A DNA stretch of 64,000 nucleotides from Streptomyces fodineus (GTDB lineage: Bacteria; Actinomycetota; Actinomycetes; Streptomycetales; Streptomycetaceae), in NCBI RefSeq assembly GCF_001735805.1, contig NZ_CP017248.1, positions 558,001-622,000 of the forward strand. The letters are read 5' to 3'. How positions within the stretch are numbered: the first letter of the stretch is position 1; the number at the start of each line of letters is the position of its first letter. Positions 14,465 through 23,088 of the stretch are shown here, piece by piece. The notes beneath the pieces were generated by a model that ran no database searches, was not told where the DNA came from, and worked only from the letters and a program-made list of their open reading frames with translations. The position numbers were made by a program, and so were the translations under genes.

Positions 14465-16957
14465 CTCGCCGGAGCTCTGGCTCTTCCGTACCGTGCAGTG
14501 CAGGGAGTCGTGTGCCACGTCGGCGACGATGGTGTCTTGGGGCTCGGCCTCGCCGCTGAGCAGGAGGGTGGCGATGCGGTTGTCCAGTTCCGCCTGGATC
14601 GTACGACGCAGCGGGCGGGCGCCGAACTCCGGCTGATGGCCGTGCGCGATGAGCAGTTTCTTCGCGGCCTCGGTCACCTCCAGCGTCATGCCCTGCGCGT
14701 GGACGCGGCGCTTGCTCTGGTCCAGCAGATGGTCGACGATCCGCCCCAGATCGTCCTCGGTCAGCGCGTGGAAGATGATGATGTCGTCGATCCGGTTGAG
14801 GAACTCCGGCAGGAACCTCCCGCGCAGATCCTCCATCAACTCGTCCTTCAGCTCCGACACATCACCCCGGTGATCCAGGATCCGGTGCGCGCCGATGTTG
14901 GACGTCATGATGATCACGCAGTGCCGAAAGTCGACGGTACGGCCCTGGGCGTCGGTCAGCCGGCCGTCGTCCAGGATCTGCAGCAGTGTGTTGAAGACGT
15001 CCGGGTGCGCCTTTTCCACCTCGTCGAACAGCACCACGCTGTACGGCCGGCGGCGCACCTTCTCCGTCAGCTGGCCCGCTTCCTCGTATCCCACGTATCC
15101 GGGAGGAGCGCCCACGAGCCGGGCGACGGTGTGCTTCTCCTGGAACTCGCTCATGTCGAACCGGATCATCCGGTCCTCGTTCCCGAACAGCAACGCCGCG
15201 AGGGTCTTGGCGAGTTCCGTCTTGCCGACGCCCGTGGGTCCGAGGAAGAGGAAGGAGCCCACCGGCCGGTCCGGGTCGCCCATCCCGGCCCGGTTGCGCC
15301 GTACCGCCTGGGAGACGGCGGTGACGGCCTCGTCCTGGCCGACGATCCGGGCGTGCATCTCCTCCTCCAGCTTGAGCAGCTTCTCCTTCTCGCTCGCCGT
15401 CAGCTGTGACACCGGGATCCCGGTACGGCGCGAGACGACATCGGCGATGTCCGCGGCCGTCACCGACACCACGCCCTCCCGGCGCTCCTCGATGCCGGCG
15501 AGTTCGCCCTCGGCCTCGGCGATCTGCCGCTTCAGCTCCGAGGCCTTCTCGAAGTCCTCCACCGAGACGGCCTGTTCGAGTTCACGGCGCAGCTTGGCGA
15601 TACGGTCCTCGCGGCCGACCACCTCCGTGGAACGGCCCGCGCTGCGCAGCCGCACCCGGGCACCGGCCTGGTCCATCACATCGATGGCCTTGTCGGGCAG
15701 GAAACGGTCGGTGATGTAGCGGTCGGACAGTTCCGCCGCCGCGACCAGCGCCGCGTCATCGAACCGCACCTGATGGTGCGCCTCGTACGAGTCGCGCAGC
15801 CCCTCCAGGATCTGCACCGTCTCCGCCACGGTCGGCTCCGGCACCATCACCGGCTGGAACCGGCGCTCCAGCGCCGCGTCCTTCTCCACGTACTTGCGGT
15901 ACTCGTCGATCGTCGTGGCCCCCACCACATGGAGTTCACCGCGCGCGAGGGCGGGCTTGAGCATGTTGCCCGCGTCCATCGACCCCTCGCCCGTCGCCCC
16001 GGCGCCGACGACGGTGTGGAGTTCGTCGATGAAGAGGATGATCCGGCCCTTGGCGGCCTGGACGTCCTCGATGACCTTCTTCAGCCTTTCCTCGAACTGG
16101 CCCCGGTACTGCGCCCCGGCCACCATCCCGGACAGGTCCAGCGCGACGACCCTCTTGTCCTTCAGCGTGTCGGGCACCTCGCCCGCCACGATCCGCTGCG
16201 CCAGCCCCTCCACGATCGCCGTCTTCCCCACACCCGGCTCGCCGATCAGCACCGGATTGTTCTTGGACCGCCGTGAGAGGATCTCGACGCTCTGCTCGAT
16301 CTCCTCCGCACGTCCCACCACCGGATCCAGCCTGCCCGCCTTCGCCTCCTCCGTCAGGTCCCGGCCGTACTCGTCGAGCGTCGTCGCGGGAGCCTTCCGT
16401 TCGGCGGGCAGTCCGTCGCTGCGGGCGGCCTGTTCCGTCAGATCCGCCAGCTTCTTCGTGTCCGTGCCCTCGGCGCGCAGCAGCTTGGCCGCGCCCGTGT
16501 CGCTGTCGCCGAGGAGGGCGCCGAGGATGTGCTCAGGGCCGATGTACGACACACCGGCCGCCTGCGACTGTACGTAGGCGGCACCGAGGGTGCGCTTGGC
16601 CGCGGGGGTGAGGCCCGGTTGCGAGGACGGCTCGCCCGCTTCCCGGGGCAGGATCTCGGCGATCTCGGCCGCCAGGGTGTCGGGATCGACGCCCACCTGG
16701 GAGAGCAGTCTCCGGGACGGCTCGACCTTCGTGGCCGCCCACAGCAGGTGTTCGGTGTCCAGATCGGACGTACCGTCCTCGACCGCCCGCCGCGCGGCCA
16801 GATTGAGCAGTTCCTGCGACGACTCCGTCAGCAGCCGGCCGATGGGCACGCGCTGCACCGCGGGAGGCGATGACGCCGGTGACATCCCGAAGAACCGGTT
16901 GAACAGCTCACTGAACGGATCCGACGAACCGAACGGTGCACCGAACGACATCGACAT
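14459..16957 (-). CDS. ClpC-like AAA+ unfoldase lacking an obvious ClpP loop
   Basis: An 832-residue double-ring AAA+ protein. In order: Clp N-domain repeats (about 40-170), first ATPase with Walker A GEPGVGKT (239-246) and Walker B IILFIDE (306-312), a short UVR-type middle domain ([15 protein letters not shown], about 454-490) and a second ATPase with GPTGVGKT (573-580) and VVLFDE (641-646). Middle-domain size says ClpC, not ClpB. Between TSNIG (685-689) and FLPEFLNR, where ClpC and ClpA carry the (I/L/V)GF/L tripeptide that docks on ClpP, the sequence reads [18 protein letters not shown] with no such motif. It may therefore act as a disaggregase or use another protease. The ATG is preceded by caggagcc. 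Confidence 0.9.
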   Translation of the reverse strand: MSMSFGAPFGSSDPFSELFNRFFGMSPASSPPAVQRVPIGRLLTESSQELLNLAARRAVEDGTSDLDTEHLLWAATKVEPSRRLLSQVGVDPDTLAAEIAEILPREAGEPSSQPGLTPAAKRTLGAAYVQSQAAGVSYIGPEHILGALLGDSDTGAAKLLRAEGTDTKKLADLTEQAARSDGLPAERKAPATTLDEYGRDLTEEAKAGRLDPVVGRAEEIEQSVEILSRRSKNNPVLIGEPGVGKTAIVEGLAQRIVAGEVPDTLKDKRVVALDLSGMVAGAQYRGQFEERLKKVIEDVQAAKGRIILFIDELHTVVGAGATGEGSMDAGNMLKPALARGELHVVGATTIDEYRKYVEKDAALERRFQPVMVPEPTVAETVQILEGLRDSYEAHHQVRFDDAALVAAAELSDRYITDRFLPDKAIDVMDQAGARVRLRSAGRSTEVVGREDRIAKLRRELEQAVSVEDFEKASELKRQIAEAEGELAGIEERREGVVSVTAADIADVVSRRTGIPVSQLTASEKEKLLKLEEEMHARIVGQDEAVTAVSQAVRRNRAGMGDPDRPVGSFLFLGPTGVGKTELAKTLAALLFGNEDRMIRFDMSEFQEKHTVARLVGAPPGYVGYEEAGQLTEKVRRRPYSVVLFDEVEKAHPDVFNTLLQILDDGRLTDAQGRTVDFRHCVIIMTSNIGAHRILDHRGDVSELKDELMEDLRGRFLPEFLNRIDDIIIFHALTEDDLGRIVDHLLDQSKRRVHAQGMTLEVTEAAKKLLIAHGHQPEFGARPLRRTIQAELDNRIATLLLSGEAEPQDTIVADVAHDSLHCTVRKSQSSGEG

Positions 16958-16988
16958 GACGGCTCCTGGGCGCGGGGTGTGTACTGCG

Positions 16989-17030
16989 CGGGGACCGTTG
17001 TTCCGGGGTCCGTGGTCTTCCGGGGTCCGT
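16989..17030 (-). repeat. Three direct repeats upstream of the Clp gene
   Basis: CGGGGACCGT (16989-16998), CGGGGTCCGT (17004-17013) and CGGGGTCCGT (17021-17030) are three near-identical boxes. The last two are part of exact 13-bp copies TTCCGGGGTCCGT. They lie 32-73 bp before the Clp start codon, in the likely promoter, and look like a repeated regulator site. They do not match the HspR inverted repeat. Confidence 0.5.
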
Positions 17031-17161
17031 AATCACTGAACCCCGCTGTGCACGGCACCGCAAACGGAGGACACACATGGGCGTTCCGGTGTTCCTCGGC
17101 ATTTCCTCGGTCCCATCCGGGGTGACTGGCTTTATGGCGAGCGGTCCGGTACACCCGTGCC

Positions 17162-18088
17162 GTGCTCTTCCGTCAGCTGGAATACCTCCTCGCCCTCTCC
17201 CGGGAGCGGCATTTCGCCCGCGCCGCCCAGGCCTGCCATGTCTCCCAGCCCGCGCTGTCGGAGGCGCTTCGCAAGTTGGAGGAGGAACTCGACGTGCCGC
17301 TGGTGCGGCGCGGCCGCAAGTACGAGGGCCTCACCCCGGAGGGGGAACGCATCGTCGTATGGGCGCAGCGGATCCTCGCCGACCGTGATGCCCTCAAGGA
17401 CGAGGTAGACGCTCTGCGCAGCGGGCTGAGCGGCCGGATGCGGATCGGTTCGGTGCCGACCGCGTCCGGTGCCGTAGCCCAGCTGACCGGCCCGTTCTGC
17501 GCGGCGCATCCGCTGGTCACGGTGGAGGTGACGGCGGACATGCAGTCGGTGGACATCCTTCGGCAGCTGCAGAACTTCGAGCTCGACGCCGGGGTCACCT
17601 ATCTGCGCGAGGATGTGTCGGACGGCTTCCACACGGTTCCGCTGTACCAGGAGCGGTACGTCCTGCTGCTGACGGCCGCCGACGGTCTGGCCCGGCGTAC
17701 GACGGCCACGTGGGCGGAGGCCTCGCGGCTGCCGTTGTGCATGCTGACCCGGGCGATGCAGGGCCGCCGGGTCCTGGACGAGCTGTTCGCGCGGGCCGGG
17801 GCGCAGCCCTCGCCCCGGCTGGAGACCGACTCCGTGGCGGCGCTGTTCGCCCATGTGCGGACGGGCCGGTGGGCGGCCGTCGTGCCCCATGCCTGGCTGC
17901 ATGTGTTCGGTGTCCCGCACGGTATGCGCGCCGTGCCGCTGGTGGAGCCCGCCGCGGCGGTGCCCGTGGGTCTGGTGATCGCCGCCCGCGAGCCGGGGTC
18001 GGTGATGGCCAGGGCGCTGACGGACATCGCCCGCACCACCGACGTGGCCGCGGCCCTGGAACGCGTGCCCGGCGACCCGGTCCGGTAG
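17162..18088 (+). CDS. LysR-family transcriptional regulator
   Basis: A 308-residue LysR regulator. The N-terminal winged HTH is complete: FRQLEYLLALSRERHFARAA, then QPALSEALRKLEEELDVPLV. It is followed by the linker helix and a periplasmic-binding-protein-like effector domain (GRMRIGSVPTASGAVAQLT onward). The GTG at 17162 starts right before the HTH. It ends head-on against the FdhF/YdeP oxidoreductase gene, and a LysR-type T-N11-A dyad lies in front of that gene, making it the likely target. The co-inducer is unknown. Confidence 0.88.
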   Translation: MLFRQLEYLLALSRERHFARAAQACHVSQPALSEALRKLEEELDVPLVRRGRKYEGLTPEGERIVVWAQRILADRDALKDEVDALRSGLSGRMRIGSVPTASGAVAQLTGPFCAAHPLVTVEVTADMQSVDILRQLQNFELDAGVTYLREDVSDGFHTVPLYQERYVLLLTAADGLARRTTATWAEASRLPLCMLTRAMQGRRVLDELFARAGAQPSPRLETDSVAALFAHVRTGRWAAVVPHAWLHVFGVPHGMRAVPLVEPAAAVPVGLVIAAREPGSVMARALTDIARTTDVAAALERVPGDPVR

Positions 18089-18217
18089 CCGACGGCACCG
18101 GCACCGGCCCGGGAGGCGGCCGGGCCGGTGTCCGCTGCCCACGCTCCGCCACCGCCGGTCGGCCGCGACGCCGGTCGCCCAGGGGCGGCAGGGTCACGGT
18201 GCGGCGTCCGCGACGCT

Positions 18218-20533
18218 TCAGGTGGTGGGGCCGGGCTCGGCCCGTGCCTCGGCGCGTCTCGGCTCCAGGCGGATCAGCACGCCCTTGGATGTGGGGGTGT
18301 TGCTGATGTCGGCGACGCTGTCCAGCGGTACCAGGACATTGGTCTCGGGATAGTAGGAGGCGGCGGAGCCCCGGCTGGTGGGGTAGGCGACGACGCGGAA
18401 GTCCTCGGCACGGCGTTCCAGCCCGTCGTGCCAGACGGCGACCAGGTCCACCCGGTCGCGGTCGGCGAGCCCGAGGGCCGCGAGGTCGGCGGGGTTGACG
18501 AGGACGACCCGGCGCGCGTTGTGGATGCCGCGGTAGCGGTCGTTCATCGCGTACGGCACGGTGTTCCACTGGTCGTGCGAGCGCAGCGTCTGCAGCAGCA
18601 GCCGGCCCTCGGGGATGTGCGGCATCGTGAACTCGTTGACGGTGAAGACGGCCTTTCCGCTCGGCGTGCGGAACACACGCCGGTTGACCGGGTTGGGCAG
18701 CCGGAAGCCGCCGGGCCCGGCCACCCGGGCGTTGAAGTCCTCGAAGCCGGGCACGACGCGGGAGATGCGGTCGCGGACGGTGCCGTAGTCCGACTCGAAC
18801 TCCTCCCAGGGGATGGCCGGTGTGTCGCCGAGGGTTCTGCGGGCCAGCCGGCTGATGATCGCGACCTCGCTGAGCAGGTGCGGGGAGGCAGGTGCCAGGC
18901 GTCCGCGGGAGGCGTGGACCTCGCTCATGGAGTCCTCGACGGTGATGAACTGCTCGCCGGACGCCTGGATGTCACGGTCGCTGCGGCCGAGGGTCGGCAG
19001 GATGAGGGCGGTGTCACCGCAGACCGTGTGCGAGCGGTTGAGTTTGGTGGAGACGTGCGCGGTGAGCCGGCAGCGCCGCATCGCCTCCTCGGTGACCTGG
19101 CTGTCGGGCGTGGCCCGCACGAAGTTCCCCGCCACGCCGAGGAAGACCTTCGCCCTGCCGTCGCGCATGGCCCGGATGCCGTCGACCGAGTCCAGTCCGT
19201 GCTTCGCGGGCGGGGTGAAACCGAACTCCCGGCCCAGGGCGTCGAGGAACGTCTGGGGCATGCGTTCCCAGATGCCCATCGTGCGGTCGCCCTGGACGTT
19301 GCTGTGGCCGCGCACCGGGCACACACCCGCGCCCGGCCTGCCGATGTTGCCGCGCAGCAGCAGGAAGTTGACGACCTCGCGGATGGTGGGGACGCCGTGT
19401 TTGTGCTGGGTGAGGCCCATGGCCCAGCACACGATGATCGTCCGGCTCGCCAGCACCCGGTCGTGGACCTCTTGGATCTCCTCGCGGGTGAGTCCGGTAG
19501 CGGCGAGGATGTCCTCCCACGGGATTTTCCGGGCGCGGTCGGCGAAATCGGCGAAGCCGGTGGTGTGGGCGCCGATGAAGGCGTGGTCGAGTACGGTGCC
19601 CGGGCGCTCCTCCTCTGCCTCCAGCAGCAGCCGGTTGAGCGCCTGGAACAGGGCGAGGTCGCCGCCGGGGCGGATCTGCAGGAACTGGTCGGCTATCGCG
19701 GTGCCCCGGCCGAGCACACCGCGTGCCTTCTGCGGATGCTTGAAGCGGATGAGTCCGGCCTCCGGCAGCGGGTTGACCGCGATGACCTGGCCGCCGTTGC
19801 GCTTGGTCTCCTCCAGCGCGGTCAGCATCCGCGGATGGTTGGTGCCCGGATTCTGTCCGACGACGAAGACGAGGTCCGCGGTGTGGATGTCGTCCAGGGA
19901 CACGCTGCCCTTGCCGATGCCCAGGGTCTCCTGCAACGCGGAACCGCTCGACTCGTGGCACATGTTGGAGCAGTCCGGCAGGTTGTTGGTGCCGTAGGCG
20001 CGGGCGAAGAGCTGCAGCAGGAAGGCCGCCTCGTTGTTGAGCCGGCCGGAGGTGTAGAAGAGGGCCTCGTCCGGGAAGTCCAGCCTCCGCAGTTCGGCGG
20101 CGAGCACGTCGAACGCCTCGTCCCAGCCGATCGGTTCGTAGTGCTCCGCGCCGGGCCGCTTGATCATGGGCTCGGTCAGCCGGCCCTGCTGGTTGAGCCA
20201 GTAGTCGGACCTGCCGTCCAGTTCGGCGATCGAGTGCCGGCGGAAGAATTCGGCGGTGATACGCCGCGAGGTGGCCTCGTCGCCGATGTGCTTGGCGCCG
20301 TTCTCGCAGTATTCGTTGCGGTGCCGCTTGCCCGGTGCGGGTTCCGGCCAGGCGCATCCCGGGCAGTCGAATCCCTTGACCTGGTTGATGTTCAGCAGGG
20401 TCAGCGCGGTGCGTCGCAGGGTCGTCTGCCCCAGCGAGTACTCCAGTGCGTGTGTCACCGCCGGGACACCGGTCGCCCAGCGCTTGGGCGGGGTGACCGA
20501 CAGATCGTCGTCCGGGTCCTCAGTACCGCTCAT
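18218..20533 (-). CDS. FdhF/YdeP-family molybdopterin oxidoreductase
   Basis: A 771-residue molybdopterin-dependent oxidoreductase of the FdhF/YdeP group. The N-terminal piece FDCPGCAWPEP ... NEYCENGAKH may hold an iron-sulfur or metal site. The pterin-binding core includes ALFYTSGRLNNEAAFLLQLF, DCSNMCHESSGSAL, VVGQNPGTNHPR and GNIGRPGAGVCPVRGHSNVQ, and the C-terminal cap ends with ASYYPETNVLVPL. Members resemble formate dehydrogenase but their substrate is not established; E. coli YdeP is tied to acid resistance. No partner subunits (FdhD or electron-transfer proteins) are adjacent. A convergent LysR gene and an upstream dyad suggest regulation. Confidence 0.88.
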   Translation of the reverse strand: MSGTEDPDDDLSVTPPKRWATGVPAVTHALEYSLGQTTLRRTALTLLNINQVKGFDCPGCAWPEPAPGKRHRNEYCENGAKHIGDEATSRRITAEFFRRHSIAELDGRSDYWLNQQGRLTEPMIKRPGAEHYEPIGWDEAFDVLAAELRRLDFPDEALFYTSGRLNNEAAFLLQLFARAYGTNNLPDCSNMCHESSGSALQETLGIGKGSVSLDDIHTADLVFVVGQNPGTNHPRMLTALEETKRNGGQVIAVNPLPEAGLIRFKHPQKARGVLGRGTAIADQFLQIRPGGDLALFQALNRLLLEAEEERPGTVLDHAFIGAHTTGFADFADRARKIPWEDILAATGLTREEIQEVHDRVLASRTIIVCWAMGLTQHKHGVPTIREVVNFLLLRGNIGRPGAGVCPVRGHSNVQGDRTMGIWERMPQTFLDALGREFGFTPPAKHGLDSVDGIRAMRDGRAKVFLGVAGNFVRATPDSQVTEEAMRRCRLTAHVSTKLNRSHTVCGDTALILPTLGRSDRDIQASGEQFITVEDSMSEVHASRGRLAPASPHLLSEVAIISRLARRTLGDTPAIPWEEFESDYGTVRDRISRVVPGFEDFNARVAGPGGFRLPNPVNRRVFRTPSGKAVFTVNEFTMPHIPEGRLLLQTLRSHDQWNTVPYAMNDRYRGIHNARRVVLVNPADLAALGLADRDRVDLVAVWHDGLERRAEDFRVVAYPTSRGSAASYYPETNVLVPLDSVADISNTPTSKGVLIRLEPRRAEARAEPGPTT

Positions 20534-20621
20534 GATCCGGTCCCCCTCTTTCTCCTATGGGCACTGCGGGGCAGCATCCGCCCCTTTCCGGAAACAAGTC
20601 AAAGAGGTGTTCTCGATGACG

Positions 20622-20640
20622 TGATAAGCGCCGGTTATCA
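20622..20640. promoter_or_regulatory. LysR-type dyad upstream of the molybdopterin oxidoreductase
   Basis: TGATAA-N7-TTATCA (20622-20640) is a perfect 6-bp inverted repeat about 90 bp upstream of the oxidoreductase ATG. It contains the T-N11-A pattern (T20625, A20637) that LysR regulators bind. The LysR gene at 17162 is the nearest candidate. Confidence 0.5.
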
Positions 20641-21234
20641 GACGGGTGGCGCCTGTCGGCAGAGAAACAGGGCCCCTTTGACTTCCGCCCGCGCGATCGC
20701 CGCTGTCGCCGTCGGTGCACGCCTGCGGCGCGGAGCTGATCGGTCATCACCTGACCTCCGACGGCCGGGTGCGATGGCTGGTACGGCTGCCCGGCAACCC
20801 TTCGCCGCGGTGGGGGCATGGTCACACCGGCCGGGCCGCCGCTCCGCCGGCCCGGCGGGCACGACGACGCCGAGCCGGTGCGGCTGGTGTCCGGCTCCGC
20901 CCTGCCGGAGCATCCACGACACCCGGCTGCTGCCGGTGCTCACCTCGGGGCGGGAGGTGACGCCGCTGCCCTTCGGCCGACCTGCGACGCCGCATGGCCC
21001 GGCCCTTGCGGGCGGTCTCCCGGTGGCCCCGCCGGGCGGAGTGCCGACCGGCGCCACCCTGGATGCGGTGGAGCTGCCGGGCAGGTGAAGCCATGGGCTC
21101 CCGCAGCGGCTGACGAGCGAGAGCGTGCGGTACGTCCGTGCCGTGGCGCGGGTGGAGCGGGTCCCGCACCGCAGGCCCCTGACCGGTGACACCGTCGTAC
21201 GGCGGCACGGGCCCGCCGGCGCTAGCGTGGTGGA
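20641..21234. other. Gene-free stretch, possible unidentified remnant
   Basis: About 590 bp between the oxidoreductase upstream region and the thioesterase gene. One plus-strand frame starts sensibly (CGAELIGHHLTSDGRVRWLV, from about 20719) but soon becomes Arg/Ala-rich. Another frame further on reads IHDTRLLPVLTSGREVTPLP. This could be a frame-broken gene, but I cannot name the family. No promoter or hairpin stands out. Confidence 0.3.
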
Positions 21235-21606
21235 ATGCGTCACGAGGTGACCGACGCCGACACCGCGGTGGCCGTGGGCAGCGGTGATGTGCCCGTACTC
21301 GCCACCCCGCGGCTGATCGCGTGGATGGAAGCGGCCACCGTCCGGGCCGCCGCCCCGTTCACCGAGTCCGGTCAGACCACGGTGGGAACGGAGGTGCGGG
21401 TCCGGCATGTGCGGGCCACGCCGGTCGGTGGCCGGGTGGAGGTGAGTGCCACACCCGCCGCCTCCGTCGCGGGCGGGCGGCTCACCTTCGTGGTACGGGC
21501 CGTCGACGGCTCGGGCCGGCTGGTCGCGACGGGCGAGATCGACCGGGCGATCGTGGACCGGCAGCGGTTCCTGGCGCGCACGGTGGAGCCGGCGGCGGAT
21601 CGGTGA
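21235..21606 (+). CDS. Thioesterase, FlK-like single hotdog
   Basis: A 123-residue single hotdog-fold protein. The central helix LATPRLIAWMEAATVRAA places Glu near where FlK-type thioesterases use a catalytic Glu. TTVGTEVRVRHVRATPVGG holds the conserved Thr and His region, and LTFVVRAVDGSGRLVATGEI forms the outer strands. The family hydrolyses acyl-CoA thioesters (FlK itself acts on fluoroacetyl-CoA); the natural substrate here is open. It starts at the ATG at 21235 (ggtggaatg context) and ends 20 bp before the converging Nudix-like gene. Confidence 0.82.
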   Translation: MRHEVTDADTAVAVGSGDVPVLATPRLIAWMEAATVRAAAPFTESGQTTVGTEVRVRHVRATPVGGRVEVSATPAASVAGGRLTFVVRAVDGSGRLVATGEIDRAIVDRQRFLARTVEPAADR

Positions 21607-21625
21607 CCGGCAGGCCCGACGGGTC

Positions 21626-22003
21626 TCACACGGGCGTGTGCCCCCGGAGGTACGCGCGTACGGCTGCCGGGATAGCGGCGCGGGCGGCCTCGGGGATCGG
21701 CACCCAGCGCACCTGGTCCGGGGCGAGGCTCGCTCCGTCCGAGGGGGACTCGCTCAGCAACTGGCACACCACCGCCGACGCCTCACTGGCCCGTGCCCCG
21801 TCGTGCGGGGTCAGGGCCTCGGTGCCGTCGACGAGGTAGCCGGTGAGTTCGTACACGGCGCGCGCCGCGGTGGCCTCGGCGGGCTCGGCCGGTTGGGGAA
21901 TACCCGACGGCAGCACCCAGCCGCCGCCGTCCGCCACGAGCAGCAGCCGCCCGTCGTAGAGGACGACCGCCTGCACCACGCCCTCTGCGGGCTCCAGCGT
22001 CAT
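21626..22003 (-). CDS. Nudix-fold protein with degenerate Nudix box
   Basis: A 125-residue Nudix-fold protein: strands VVQAVVLYDGRLLLVADGG, GWVLPSGIPQP, then the Nudix helix. Against the consensus G-x5-E-x7-R-E-U-x-E-E-x-G-U, the protein has Gly34, Glu40, Arg48, Glu52 and Gly55. The first catalytic Glu of R-E is Ala49 and the second of E-E is Leu53. Two metal ligands are thus changed, so hydrolase activity is doubtful and a binding role is possible. The ATG at 22003 is the first sensible start. It is transcribed in the same direction as the DAG kinase-like gene upstream, 154 bp away. Confidence 0.72.
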   Translation of the reverse strand: MTLEPAEGVVQAVVLYDGRLLLVADGGGWVLPSGIPQPAEPAEATAARAVYELTGYLVDGTEALTPHDGARASEASAVVCQLLSESPSDGASLAPDQVRWVPIPEAARAAIPAAVRAYLRGHTPV

Positions 22004-22157
22004 GACCGACCAACCCCTCCCCCGGCACGCCCGGCCAGGTTCCCCTCCCCCTACCCAGACCTGGCCTGTCCTGCACCGACGCCGTGTCACTTCTCGCTCC
22101 GGAAGACCTGGAGCACATGCGGGAGGGGCCTGTGTTCCACGAGCGGTGACCAAGTCG

Positions 22158-23039
22158 TCAGTACAGCATCGGGAGGTCTCCGGGGCGTACCCGTACGGTG
22201 ACCGGGAGGGTGGCGTCGACCTCGCCGTCGGCGCCGTAGGGGACGGGCCGGTTCGCCTCGATGCGCAGTTCTTTGCCGCGCAGGACACGCACCTCGGGGC
22301 GGTGCGCATGACCGCCCGTCTTCAGCTCGTTCATGAGGGCGAAGAACAGGCTGCGCGGTGCCTCGCGGATCATCACCACGTCCAGCAGGCCGTCGTCGAC
22401 GCGGGCGTCGGGGGCGATGAGCCGACCGGAGCCGTAGTAGGGGGAGTTGGCGGCTACGACGGTGTAGCCGCGGTGGGTGTGGACCTCGCCGTCGACGGTG
22501 ACGCGGTAGTCGGCCGCGCGCCAGGTGGTGACGGCGCGCAGGCCGCCCGCGTAGTAGGAGGCGGAACCGCGCAGCAGGCGGGCGTTGTTGGCGTGCCGGT
22601 TGGCCACGGCGTCCACGCCGGCGTAGACACTGCCCAGGACCACGGTGCGCGGGTGGACGGCCGACTCCACCTCGATGGTGTCGACCGGCCGGGGCTCGGC
22701 GTGCAGCAGGATGCCGGCGAGGGCGGCGGGGTCGGCGGGCAGCTTCAGGGCGCGGGCGAAGTCGTTGCCGCGGCCCGCGGGTACCAGGCCGAGGACGGTT
22801 CCGGTGCCGCTGAGCGCGCCGCCGATCCCGCCGGCGATGCCGTCCCCGCCGACGGCCAGCACGATCCGGCCGCGCTCTCCGGCGCGCCGGGCGATGTCCT
22901 GGGCGTGCGCGAGGCTGTGGCTGTACTCCGTCTCCAGCTCGGCTCCGGCCTCGCGCAGCAGCCGGGCCAGGTGCAGCAACGTCGCCGCCCCGGTGGAGCC
23001 GCCCGCGGTGGGGTTGACGACGGCGGTGAACTGTCGCAT
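22158..23039 (-). CDS. Diacylglycerol-kinase-family lipid kinase
   Basis: A 293-residue lipid kinase of the DAGK catalytic family (DgkB/YegS type). It has NPTAGGSTGAATLLHLARLL at the start, the nucleotide motif VLAVGGDGIAGGIGGALSG (GGDG with Ile instead of the usual Thr) and VPAGRGNDFARAL. The C-terminal half has SPYYGSGRLIAPDARVDDGL and DLPMLY. It would phosphorylate a diacylglycerol or similar lipid in the membrane. It follows the alkyl-DHAP-synthase-like gene by 49 bp on the same strand, so they are probably co-transcribed. The M. tuberculosis counterpart in the same arrangement is Rv2252, a DAG kinase linked to phospholipid and PIM metabolism. Confidence 0.88.
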   Translation of the reverse strand: MRQFTAVVNPTAGGSTGAATLLHLARLLREAGAELETEYSHSLAHAQDIARRAGERGRIVLAVGGDGIAGGIGGALSGTGTVLGLVPAGRGNDFARALKLPADPAALAGILLHAEPRPVDTIEVESAVHPRTVVLGSVYAGVDAVANRHANNARLLRGSASYYAGGLRAVTTWRAADYRVTVDGEVHTHRGYTVVAANSPYYGSGRLIAPDARVDDGLLDVVMIREAPRSLFFALMNELKTGGHAHRPEVRVLRGKELRIEANRPVPYGADGEVDATLPVTVRVRPGDLPMLY

Positions 23040-23088
23040 CGGTGTGCCTCCGAAGCAGGCGGATCGGGTGGGGGTCGGTCGGTGCGCG

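Noticed and set aside
16989..17030. HspR (HAIR) operator
   Set aside because: HAIR is the inverted repeat CTTGAGT-N7-ACTCAAG; these are direct repeats of a different sequence.
18128..21088. 986-codon plus-strand open frame
   Set aside because: It covers the molybdopterin oxidoreductase on the opposite strand; the minus-strand protein has clear motifs, this one has none.
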